The notes beneath the pieces were generated by a model. The model did no database searches. It saw only the letters and a list, made by a program, of their open reading frames with translations, and was not told the DNA's origin. From Neoarius graeffei (lineage: Eukaryota; Chordata; Actinopteri; Siluriformes; Ariidae), in NCBI RefSeq assembly GCF_027579695.1, contig NC_083587.1, positions 40,677,732-40,741,731 on the forward strand: a stretch of DNA of 64,000 bases, written 5' to 3'. Position 1 is the stretch's first letter. Each line of letters opens with the position of its first letter. Made by a program: the position numbers and the translations under genes. Shown here piece by piece: positions 23,339-35,300 of the stretch.

Positions 23339-26300
23339 TAATAGATAGCCAGTAATTAGACACGTGTGACTTATCACGTTACCTGCTGGTTCAACCTGAC
23401 TCCTCACCATTCACAGCCAACACTCAACCACACCCTCGCTGCCACAACCTTTTACATATACTGTGAAACCATTGCTGTGAAATAACAGCCCAGCATTTAT
23501 TTTATTCCAATTAATCTCAAAAAGCCTTGCCTTCTGGTGAATTCATTCCTGCCTCTGCATCTTGCAATGTGTGCATAGTTGGTCCCACTGCCCTACTGAA
23601 GTTCATGAATTGTATGCATAATTCTCACTAAGAAATGAATTGTACATACAGCTTATTGCTCCATTCTTGCTGTGCTGTACCTTGTTTATGTTGGCTAATA
23701 GTCATCAAGTGGGTGCTTACACTCTGTGGCCAAGTTTACATTAGACCGTATCTGTCTCGTTTTCTTCGCGGATGCACTGTCCGTTTACATTAAAACGCCT
23801 GGAAACGCCGGGAAACGGGAATCCGCCAGGGTCCACGTATTCAATCCAGATCGTGTCTGGTCCGGTGCTGTGTAAACATTGAGAATATGCGGATACGCTG
23901 TGCTGAGCTCTAGCTGGCGTCGTCATTGGACAACGTCACTGTGACATCCACCTTCCTGATTCGCTGGCGTTGGTCATGTGACGCGACTGCTGAAAAATGG
24001 CACGGACTTCCGCCTTGTATCACCTTTCATTAAAGAGTATAAAAGTATGAAAATACTGCAAATACTGATGCAAATACTGCCCATTGTGTAGTTATGATTG
24101 TCTTTAGGCTTGCCATCCTTCCACTTGCAAGTGGTAAGTGACGCACATACCCGATATGCACTGAGATCACACACACAGCGGCTCAGTCCCGAATCACTGC
24201 TCGTGCACTTCACTCGCGCGCTCTGTGAGTTGCGCAGGGCCGGGGTGCGCACCCTCCAGAGGGCACTCGCTGTTCAGGGCGGAGTGATTTGGAGCGCAGG
24301 ATGCCTGCGGAGCCGAGCGTATCCGTGTATTGGCGTTGCTGTGTGCACGCGAATCGTGTATTGGCATTGCTGTGTGCATGCTAATCATTTTAAAAACATT
24401 AATCTGATGATCCGCTGATACGGTCTAATGTAAACCCCACCTGTGTTGGGCGCTTACATTGATTATCATAGTAAATGCTTTCACTGCATATTTACTGCAG
24501 TTTCCTATTGTCCATCTGAATAGCACACAAGTACTGCATTTGCTGTTGAATGAGCACCAGCAAAAACCTGAAAAGGGATCTCTCTGAGAGCTGAATGTAG
24601 CCACTATTGCCCCTTTTCCACCAAAGCAGTTCCAGGGCTGGTTCGGGGCCAGTGCTTAGTTTGGAACCGGGTTTTCTGTTTCCACTAACAAAGAACTGGC
24701 TCTGGGGCCAGAAAAACCGGTTCCAGGCTAGCACCAACTCTTTGCTGGGCCAGAGGAAAGAACCGCTTACTTCGGGGGGGGGGGGGGGCAGAGTTGTTAA
24801 GACCAACAACAATAGATAGTTTTCACTGACGTCACAGCATTCCGGGGAACGCCCCCCAGCTGCCATCTTGGAGGGCAAACAAAACGGACCATCGCCACTA
24901 CCAGCTACGTTATCTCGGACAAATTTATGAAGTTGTATAGTCAGTTTTGTAAAATAAAGATCAATGTCGGCAAAATCAAGCAAACAGAAGTATATAGATA
25001 CATTAGATGACATCTCACGACAACGGTATGCAGCCAAACTGGCCTTGATTGGGGGAATTGACCCCTACGAAGTGGACAAAGATGCATTTTCAAGTGACTA
25101 TGCAGGGCTGCCAAAGCCTGAAACTGCCAAAGCCTGCTCCAAAGCCTGAAACTGACTTCATCAAACTTTAAAGGCTGTCTGATATATACAACTTTATATA
25201 TTCACAGCGCGACTTTTGGCGGATGCCGCCTGAATCGCACAAATCCGGGTTTTTTTTAGGGGGGGCGTTGGGAGTGTCTGATTGTAATTTCAAAGTAAAT
25301 TCTGTATTAAAATTACTAAATAACCAAATCTGTTACAGTCCATGAAACAGGAAGTATAAGGATGAGAAAAAAACAGTTTAAATCGGGAAGCTGCGCACAT
25401 TTGCGCAGTCCTGCACACCGCTCGGGCTGCACAAATGTGCGCAGCTTCCCGATTTAAACTGTTTTTTTCTTATCCTTATACTTCCTGTTTCATGGACTGT
25501 AACGGATTTGCTTATTTAGTAATTTTAATACAGAATTTACTTTGAAATTATAATCAGACACTCCAACGCCCCCCCTAAAAAAACCCCCGAATCTGCGCGA
25601 TTCAGGCGGCATCCGCCAAAAGGCGCGCTGTTTGCATCCCAAACACAAATTAAATCATACAGAATAGACCTAAAATGTTTTTCAAAAATGACCCTTGCGT
25701 GAGTGAAGTGACAAGTTTCAAATAGAAACTTGACAAACGAGTGATATTAAGTGTACATTACAATGTAAACGTACACTCAGCGGTTCCAGTTAGGCATTCT
25801 CCAGAGATTGTTTACATGATGTTTTGGTTTCCAAAAACAAACTTAAACACAATTGATTGTTTATTTAAACAACTTACCACTTATAAAATGATCGGAGCAG
25901 ACTTTGCTGTGTTTGGAAGGCTGATAATCCTTGCGGTTGATTCTCGCAAGCCATAGATTTCTCCTTTGTATGCTGAGTTTGTTTGTTTGCTCGCCTTCGT
26001 GCTCCTGTACAGTGGGAATTCCATAAAAGCTCCGCTTGACTTCATCATCTGACCTATTACGACAGCCGTGAATACAACAGGTGTGCACCATTGCTAGCTT
26101 TAAATAGTAGTAATGTAACTATAAATGTAAATAATATATAAATGAATGTAACTCGCGTGCTACACTGTGTGCTCAGTGACCCGTACAGTAAGCTAGCCCT
26201 CCAAGATGGCCGCCACCAGGGAATCCCCGACTCTGTGACGTCATGTGAAAACTATCTATAGCAAGACCGCAAAAGGTCGCCATTTTTAAGCGATGAGAAG

Positions 26301-29300
26301 CAGCAGCTGTACAAATGCGAAGTCAAACGTTATTGTTGTTGCTGCTTCTTCTTCTCCGTGTTGTTGTTGCTTCAATGTTCAAGCCAAGGTTTATGCAAAT
26401 GCAGCGATGTAACTGACGTATAGAGGAACGTAATGACATGGCTCCCCTTAGCACCCCGAGCTATGGAAAAGCAAACTGGTTCTCAGCTGGCTCGCAAGTT
26501 GAATGAGTTGTATGTCTCCAGATCCAGCTTCTTCAACTAGTCAGTCTACTCTGTTTACCTTTTAGTATTTTTATTTGGCCTTGCTTTCTTTAATTTGCAA
26601 TTTCTCCACTGGGTGACTTTGTTTTCATTGGTCACCATAACCTTCTTTGTTTTACACACCTCTCTGTGGAATTGGGCTTGTTTTTTTTTTTTGTTAGATG
26701 CATTTGTACAATAGTGTCATAGATTAAAATCTTCTTGCCATCCGTCTATCTCAGGAGATGATGGTTGTGTTGTAATCGGTCTCTGTCAGTCCTGTTGGCA
26801 GTGTCTGGAGTGGCTCAGCAATCCAATCCTTGCATGGCAGTCTCTTTCACAGGTAATGCAGCCAAAGTTGGATTTTGGATTGGAGGCATGAGTTTGTTGT
26901 CTCTCCTTCCTGTGTTGCCTTCTGTCCTCCAGCTGCTGGCTGAGCTCAGTCATCTCTGGCAAAGGAGAAGATGCATGCTCAGTGAGCCAGCTGGCTTCAG
27001 TCTGGCGGCATTGGTAACTTTGTCTTGCCATGTGATGCCGAGCATGTGTCATAGGCAGTGAAGATGGAAGCTCCCTAGGCAGTTCTACTGCCTGGGATAA
27101 GTTGTCCAGGATTCACTGCCATCCAGCAAGGTGCTGAGGACATATGCCTGGTACACTTTGAGCTTGGTGTCCAAGGTCAGCTGGTTGTTGGTCTATGCTC
27201 TCTTGCTCAGTTTGGCCATCACACCGGCAGCTCTGGCAAGCCGCCTGTGGATTTCACTATTAAGTGATAGGTTGCTGCTGCTGATGGAGCCCAGGTAAGT
27301 GAAGTGGTCAGTAAGCTCAAGCATTTTGCCATCTATACTGATCAAGGGTGGAGCAGGGACATCCTAGCCCATGACACTAGTCTTCTTAATGTTGATAGTC
27401 AGCCCAAACTCCCTGCAGGCATGAACAAAAGGGTTGATCAGTTGCTGTAGGGCCTCCTTAATATGTGAAATCAAGGCCATGTCATCAGTAAACAGCAATT
27501 TTCGAATGAGGATGGTGCGAATTTTGGTCTTTGCCCTTAGGTGATCCAAGTTGAACAGCTTCCCGTTACTTCTGTTGTGTAGGTTGATGCCTTTGGCAGA
27601 GCACCTGAACACGTGGTTTGATAGCCGTGTTTCCTGCAGGGCTGCTATGTTAGTGTGCAGTCTGTGCAGCTCTTGATCAATTACTGCAGTCTTCCAAGCG
27701 TCATCAATTTCTTGAAGGTCGTTGAACAGTCTGGTGTGCATTGTTTGCACATTACATGTCATTTAGCAGATGCTCTTATCCAGAGTGACGCACAACGAGT
27801 GCAAAGGTCAGGTATACAAAGTGCTGAACTTCTACACAAGAAAGTTCTAGTGCCAACTAATCAATTGACAGCAATACCAATATACAGAAGTACCAATACT
27901 CAAACAGCCAAGGAAATAAACCAACCATATAAAGTACAACTAAATAGAGAACTCGAAATGGCTAACCCCAATCTAGACAGTATATAGCCTGGGTTGATCT
28001 AGACCAAAGCACAGTTACGCAGTGGGCAGGGAAGAAGGGGAGAGGTGCAACCTGAAGAGGTGAGTCTTCAGTCTGCACTTAAAAGTGGTCAGGGAGTTGG
28101 CAGTTCTGGCCTCAATGGGAAGGTTATTCCACCAACGGGGAACCAGGACAGACAAGTCATTATTTGTATAGTGCTTTTAACAATAAACATTGTCACAAAG
28201 CAGCTTTACAGAATTTGAACGACTTAAAATATGAGCTAATTTTATCCCTAATCTATCCCCAATGAGCACACCTATGGCGACGGTGGCAAGGAAAAACTCC
28301 CTCAGACAACATGAGGAAGAAACCTCGAGAGGAACCAGACTCAAAAGGGAACTCATCCCCATCCAGGCAACAACAGACAATGTGACTATAACATTAACAG
28401 TCCTAACAAAGTCAGCTTCGTTGATGCTATAAACACCCCACCGACAGATACCTGAGCGCAAAACCATTCACAACAACCATAGTTCCAAAGTCAGCAAGTC
28501 AACTGCAGTCCTAAAGTCAGCAAGTTAACTGCAGTCCCCAGCCACAAAAGCACCACTGCAAGAGTCCAGCGCGTCCTCCAGGCGCGACCCCCAACTGTCC
28601 ACATGGGGCTGCCCGCCACAGGAGCGATGCGATGAGACTCCAACCAGACACAGGTCACCAGGATGGATCAGGCAGGTCCGAGGAGCAGAAGAGGTCAGCA
28701 TCTCGATCCCAGGACCAACATGTAACTCAGAGGGGCAGATTTGGGGGGGGAGGGAAGAGAGAGAAAACACAGGTTGTTAGGTATGCTCAATGTCACCTGA
28801 ATAAGTAGGAACAGTATACATATTGCACTGAGTACAAGCAGGGACTCCGGCAACTAACTATGACAGCATAACTAAAAAGGGGAGAGCCAGAAGGTAACAC
28901 AGGCATGAGGGAGCCCCGGGACATAAAGCAGCCAGCCACTACACCATCAACAAACTCGAGTGAGCAAGTGAGTGGGGACTGACAGCAACTATACATCCCA
29001 GTTTACCAAAACACTATGTCTGAGGACCCTCCAGATCTACACCTTTACCTCAAACACTGTTAACAAAAGGCTTGACTAAACAAATATGTTTTCAGCCTAG
29101 ACTTAAACACTGAGACTGTGTCTGATTCCCGAACACTATTTGGAAGGCTGTTCCATAACTGTGGGGTTTTGTAAGAAAAGGCTCTGCCCCCTGATGTAGC
29201 CTTCACTATATGAGATACCAGCAGATAGCCTGCACCTTTTGATCTAAGTAGGCGTGGCGGGTCATAGAGGACCAGAAGTTCACAGAAGGTACTGTGGTGC

Positions 29301-32300
29301 GAGACCATTCAGTGCTTTAAAGGTCAATAGTAGTATTTTATAATCAATACGAAATTTGATTGGGAGTCAATGCAGTGTGGATAAGACAGGGGTGATATGG
29401 TCATATTTTCTAGTTCTAGTAAGAACTCTTGCTGCTGCATTTTGAACTAACTGGAACTTGTTTATGCACTTATTGGAACATCCAGATAGTAAGGCATTAC
29501 AATAATCCAACCTGGAGGTAATGAAAGCATGAACTAGTTTTTCCGCGTCATGTAGTAATATTAAATTTCTTATCTCAGCAATATTTCTGAGATGAAAGAA
29601 AGCTATCCAGGTAATGTTATCAATGTGAGTTTCAAATGAAAGACTGGGGTCAATAATCACTCCGAGGTCTTTTACTGCTGCACGTGAAGAAACAGAAAGG
29701 CCATCCAGAGTTACTGTGTAATCAGAAAACTTACTTCTAGCTGCATGTGGTCCTAGTACAAGTACTTCAGTCTTGTCAGAGTTAAGCAGAAGGAAGTTAA
29801 TAAGCATCCAGTGTCTAATGTCCTTTACACATTCCTCAATTCTATTAAGCTGGTGTCTCTCATCAGGTTTTGCAGAAACATACAACTGTGTGTCATCAGC
29901 ATAACAGTGGAAACTAATACAATGTTTACGAATAATATCACCCAGAGGTAACATATATAAAGAAAAAAGCAGTGGACCCAAGACAGAACCTTGTGGAACA
30001 CCAAACTTTACCTCAGTACATCTAGAAATATCTCCATTTATATCAACATACTGATAGCGATCAGTTAAATAAGAGCTGAGCCAGGAGAGGGCTGTTCCCT
30101 TAACTCCCACAACATTTTCTAGTCTATCCAGAAGAATGGAATGATCAATGGTATCAAATGCTGCACTAAGGTCAAGCAACACAAGCAGCGAGACACAGCC
30201 CTGATCAGACGCCAATAGTAGGTCATTTACTACTTTAACCAAAGCTGTCTCTGTGCTATGATGAGGTCTGAATCCTGACTGATACATTTCATGGATGTTA
30301 TTCCTATGTAAATATGAGCATAACTGCTGTGCCACAGCTTTTTCAAGGATCTTGGAGATAAAGGGGAGGTTTGATATTGGCCGATAATTGGACAGCTGAC
30401 AGGGATCAAGGTTGGGTTTTTTAATCAGGGGTTTGATAACTGCTAGTTTAAAGGATTTTGGTACATAGCCAATCATAAGAGAAGAATTTATTATTTTTAG
30501 AAGCAGTTCAATTACTTCAGGTATTATCTGTTTGAATAGACGTGTAGGTAAGGGATCTAGTACACAAGTTGAGGTTTTTGATGCCGAGATTAATGAAAGT
30601 AATTCAGTTTCTTTTAGGGAAGTAAAACATTCTAACTGATGATCTGATACAGTTATATTGTTAACTACAGGGTCACTTACATTGTCTGACCTTAAATTAG
30701 TAGTTTGAAATTTTTGTCGAATATTCTCAATTTTGTCATTAAAAAAATTCATGAAGTCATTGCTACTACATACTACAGGTGTGCATGTGTCTGTAGTGGA
30801 CTTATTCCTGGTTAATTTTGCTACAGTATTAAATAGGAATCTAGGATTATTTTTGTTATCTTGTATTAGGGAGGAGAGATACAGTATGTTGATCTACGGT
30901 AGCAGCACTAAGAGCTTTTCTATACTTCAGGCTGCTCTCCTTCCATGCTAAATTGAACACTACCAATTTTGTTTGATGCCATTTACATTCCAATTTTCGA
31001 GTGGTCTGTTTTAATGTGCAAGTGTCATCATTATACCAGGGTGCTAATTTTTTGTCTCTGACCATTTTCCTTTTAAGAGGAGCTACATTATCTAAAGTAT
31101 GGCGGAATGTTGACTCTAAGCATTCAGTTGCCTGATCAAGTTCTGCAGGGGCTGACAGTGACCCAATCAAATTTGATAACTCTGTGAGATCATTTATAAA
31201 GCTCTGTACATTAGTTGATGTGAATGTACATTTAATACAGCAGCATGATGAGGTGCATATATTATTACTCAGACATATTTTGAATGAGATGAGATAATGA
31301 TCCGAGATAACTTCAGACTGTGGAAGTATGACTGTATTTTCTATGTTTAATCCGTATGTTAGTATTAAATTGAGGGTGTGACCACAATTATGGGTCGGTC
31401 CTATGACATTCTGATTAATCCCTACTGAATCTAAAATGGACACAAACACTGTTTTCAAAGGGTGTTCTGGGTTATTGAAGTGAATAGTAAAATCTCCAAC
31501 AACTAAAGTTATGTCTAAGGAAATAACCAGATCTGAGATAAAATCTGCAAATTCAGAAAGAAACTCAGAATATGGCCCTGGGGGCCTGTAAATAATAAGT
31601 AACGGAATTAACTGGGTAGACTTATTTTTTGAGGCTACATACATTATATTCGTATGAAGAACTTCAAATGTATTAAATTTATAACCATGTTTTTGTGTTA
31701 CACCGAGATAATCATTATAAATAACCATGATGCCTCCTCCTCTGCCAGTTAGACTAGGCTGATGTATATAACTGTATCCAGGAGGACTTGCTTCATTTAA
31801 TGCTATATATTCATTTGGCTTAATCCATGTTTCAGTTAAACAAAGTACATTAAACTCCTGATCAGTAATGAGTTCATTAACCATTAGCGCTTTAGATGTA
31901 AGAGATCTAATATTTAATAGCCCCACCTTTAGATCAAAGGTGCTGGCAGCAGCTGTACAGTCAGTATGATCTAATTTTATATTTATAGGTTACTGGAAGG
32001 TGGCACGGTGGTGTAGTGGTTAGTGCTGTTGCCTCACAGCAAGAAGGTCCGGGTTCGAGCCCCGTGGCCGGCGAGGGCCTTTCTGTGCGGAGTTTGCATG
32101 TTCTCCCCGTGTCTGCGTGGGTTTCCTCCGGGTGCTCCGGTTTCCCCCACAGTCCAAAGACATGCAGGTTAGGTTAACTGGTGACTCTAAATTGACCATA
32201 GGTGTGAATGTGAATGGTTGTCTGTGTCTATGTGTCAGCCCTGTGATGACCTGGCGACTTGTCCAGGGTGTACCCCGCCTTTCGCCCGTAGTCAGCTGGG

Positions 32301-35300
32301 ATAGGCTCCAGCTTGCCTGCGACCCTGTAGAACAGGATAAAGCAGCTAGAGATAATGAGATGAGGTTACTGGAACAAACTCTCTGAATATTTCTACCTTT
32401 TTGTTTAGCTCGGGGAACAGACCCAATCTTGATGTAGTGGACCCTGAGTGACGACTCTATGTAGCTATCAGACAGTTGGTTTAGCCTGTTTGTCTGCTCC
32501 CTGGCCTTGGCTCTGGATTGTCAGAAATTAACTAGGCCTGTTCTGAGACTATGACCTATGCTGCAAGAAATGAGATCAGCACCTTCCCGAGTGGGATGGA
32601 TACCATCCCACCCTAATAGGCCAGCAGTGCCCTCAAAATTAGCCCAATTATCTATAAAGCCCACACTGTTTTCAGAGCACCACCTGGACAACCAGCAGTT
32701 CAGTGACCATAACCTGCTGTAAGCTACATTGCCACATTGCATTGGGATGGGGCCAGAGCATACTACAGCATTGGACATCATCTTCACTAATTTAAACACC
32801 TCTACAAAGTTACTCTTAGTAACCTCAGACTGACGAAGACATATATCATTAGCTCCTACATGGATAACTATCTTTGAGAACCTGTGCTTGCCTAGGACCA
32901 TAAGATTACCTGCTATGTCTGGTGCCCTGGCTCCCAGTATACACCTGACTAAAGCTGCTGGTGCCCCTAAAGGCTGAGCTAATTTCACATGTCGTATGAT
33001 AGAGTCCCCTATAACCAGAGCTCTTTCAGGTTTCTCAGCGGGTGTATCACTAAGGAGAGCAAACCTGTTCGACATGTGACGCGGAGAGGAGTGGCGCTCC
33101 CGTGGGCAAGCCTCAGCAGTAGCTTCTACGCTTATGCCGCCGAGTCGTTACCCATTTGCCCTGCTGTAAGGGCTCTAATGCCGGAGTTGGGGGATTACTA
33201 ACTCCACTTAGGGCATCCAGACTTTCCCCTACAGAAACTACACTGTTCTCATTCTTACTGGTCTTCTCTAAAGCCTGGACATGCGCTTCTAGCACTGTAA
33301 TCTTCTCCGTCAGAGAGCTAACTAATCTGCACTTATCACAAATAAAGCTATCGCTAGCAACGGAGGAAGAATGACTAAACATCCTGCACTCAGCACACTG
33401 AATAGGTTGAAGATGTGCCATGATGAAAAGATTCACGTACCTTAATCGAAGATCTGTTGATATTAAAGCAGATCTGATGTAGATGGCCTCCGCTTGTGGG
33501 CTTTACACAGGAGGAGAAACAAAAAAAAGAAACAAAAAGAAAGCTTCCGATCTCGGCGTTCTTCTGAAAAAAGAGAGAAAAAGAAAAAAATGGAGAAAGG
33601 AAAGCAACAGTACAATAAAAATGAAGAAGATACTGGAAAATTATTTGTAAAAAGCTAAAAAAGATTAGTAATTAAATGCCAACACTCACGGGAAAAAAAA
33701 AGACTTGTCGCAAACAACTCAGGAACCAGGAAGTGCGTAGCACAGAATGATACACAGCAGTCTTGAGTGGGCTGGGCAGGAGCAGAGAGGAGGAGGAACC
33801 AGGCGACCAGTATTAGCAGAGCATAATGATCTGGCTGGCATGTAGGGGCAGATCAGACTCTGGAGGTATGCTGGCCCTAAGCCCTTGAGAGCATGGTAAG
33901 CTAGCACCAATGTCTTAAATTTGATGCAAGCTGTGATAGGTAGCCAGTGTAGGTCAGCAAGCAGAGGGGAGACATGGGAAGAACAAGGGAGGTTGTAGAC
34001 CAGGCAAGCTGCAGTGTTCTGGATGAGCTGCAGGGGTCTGATGGCAGATGTTGGAAGACCAGCAAGGAGAGAAGTGCAGTAGTCCGAGCAGGAACTACTC
34101 ATACATTCCAGCTTGCAGTGGGAAGAGCTGGGGTCTTAAGTTTTTTCCATTGGTGTTTTCCTGGTGCATGGTTAGTAATCTGCTTGTTGAGCAAAGCTCT
34201 GAGCTCCAGGCACCCACTGCCCACTGAAGCAGGCAGACCGTGGCAGGTCAACACCTTACTGGCCAGGTCTGCCTAGCTTGAGGTGGACAATATGATGATC
34301 CCTCCCACCATCGAAGACAGCCCATGGCATCCAGCTCTATGCCAGTTGAGTAAGGACATATAACCCATAACTGCTGTCTTCCATGTTGTGCTCACACCAT
34401 AAGGTGAGACTGGAGTGACCTCTCCAGGGTGCAGGAAGAACAAACATTCCCACAATACCTTGTTTGTGAAACCAACTGACTATTGAGGTTTTTCACCCAC
34501 GTGACCAAGTCATGTGATGCATCGTTAGGCTGCCATTTTGGACGTCACGGCTCAAATCAGTTTGAATGCGAGGAAGGCGACAAACGAAAAACATAAAAGA
34601 AAAAGGAGCGAGATGCAGAAAACACCTTCACTATCCAGCGACGTAGGGCATTTACAGGGCGAGCAGAGGGAGAGGTATTTGCAAAAATTGAGGTTAGCAG
34701 GCTTAGAGAACGATGTTTACCTGCTTCCACCAGGATTGTTCACTGACGTACGGAAGTACACGAAGCCCTCGTCTTTACCTGACTTCGGCCCACATGATCT
34801 GTATACCTATGTCGTTAAAAACCCATCGCCATACACAGGTATTGATCTGAAAGTGTGTAAGAGTTTGGATGCCTACAAATATTTTGTGTCAGGCTGGGTA
34901 ACATGCCTACATCAGTGGGTCGTCCCTGGAGCCGGTGGTCGCCATCTTATTACAGCTAAGGTTTGTTCACATTTTCATTTACTTTCGGTCCTCAGGATAA
35001 ACAAAATGTTATTAAATGTCATTGAAATAACTTCTTAGTCTGTTGAGACATGGCCCGTTATAAATTTGCTGTTACCAGGCAATGACCAAGAACTGTATTA
35101 TTAGGGTCGGTGTCTGTGTTGTAGCAGTGTACTAGCAGCTAGCTGTTAGCACTAGCTAATGTCAACAACATAGTAGCTAGTATGTTACTGTAGCAATGTT
35201 TACGTTCAGTCATTTGGATGACTGTTAAAACCTTTCAGTCTCAAGTTTTTCCTTTACTGTATTTACTAGTTTACTGTAATTATGATCCGGCAGCTATTTA

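Larger units (their letters stand above)
21440..23450 (-). mobile_element. Decayed Gmr1-like LTR retrotransposon, 5' part
   Basis: Minus-strand fragments correspond to gag and the gag-integrase linker of the intact element at 11187: [20 protein letters not shown], then [19 protein letters not shown], and [19 protein letters not shown] near 21540. A primer-binding-like TGGTGCCAAAACCTGGGA lies next to the LTR end at about 23130. Several frameshifts and stops are present; integrase, RT and the 3' LTR are gone. Confidence 0.8.
24815..26256. mobile_element. TIR element with convergent exons (THAP plus conserved ORF) and central palindrome
   Basis: Ends GATAGTTTTCAC and GTGAAAACTATC, with TGACGTCA just inside both ends and TA on both sides. 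A plus-strand exon starts at 24964 and a minus-strand THAP exon at 26091, so the two genes point at each other. The middle, about 25205-25630, is a near-perfect palindrome. A related element is at 34483-35749. Superfamily uncertain. Confidence 0.7.
24606..26470. repeat. Interspersed repeat split by a later insertion
   Basis: The left part 24606-24814 (CCCCTTTTCCACCAAAGCAG) and right part 26259-26470 (ending near GGAAAAGCAAACTGGTTC) look like the two sides of one non-coding fish repeat, interrupted by the element at 24815-26256. Its superfamily is unknown to me. Confidence 0.45.
28157..33716 (-). mobile_element. L2-type LINE, almost full length
   Basis: On the minus strand the order is 5' leader (33716-33437), ORF1 (zinc-finger, coiled coil, SGNH hydrolase), ORF2 (endonuclease and RT), and a 3' end with AAAGCTGCTTTGTGACAATG and a short ATT-rich tail at 28157. 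A V-SINE lies between ORF1 and ORF2. It has inserted into another L2-like copy (27763-28156 plus 33717-34135). Confidence 0.85.
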
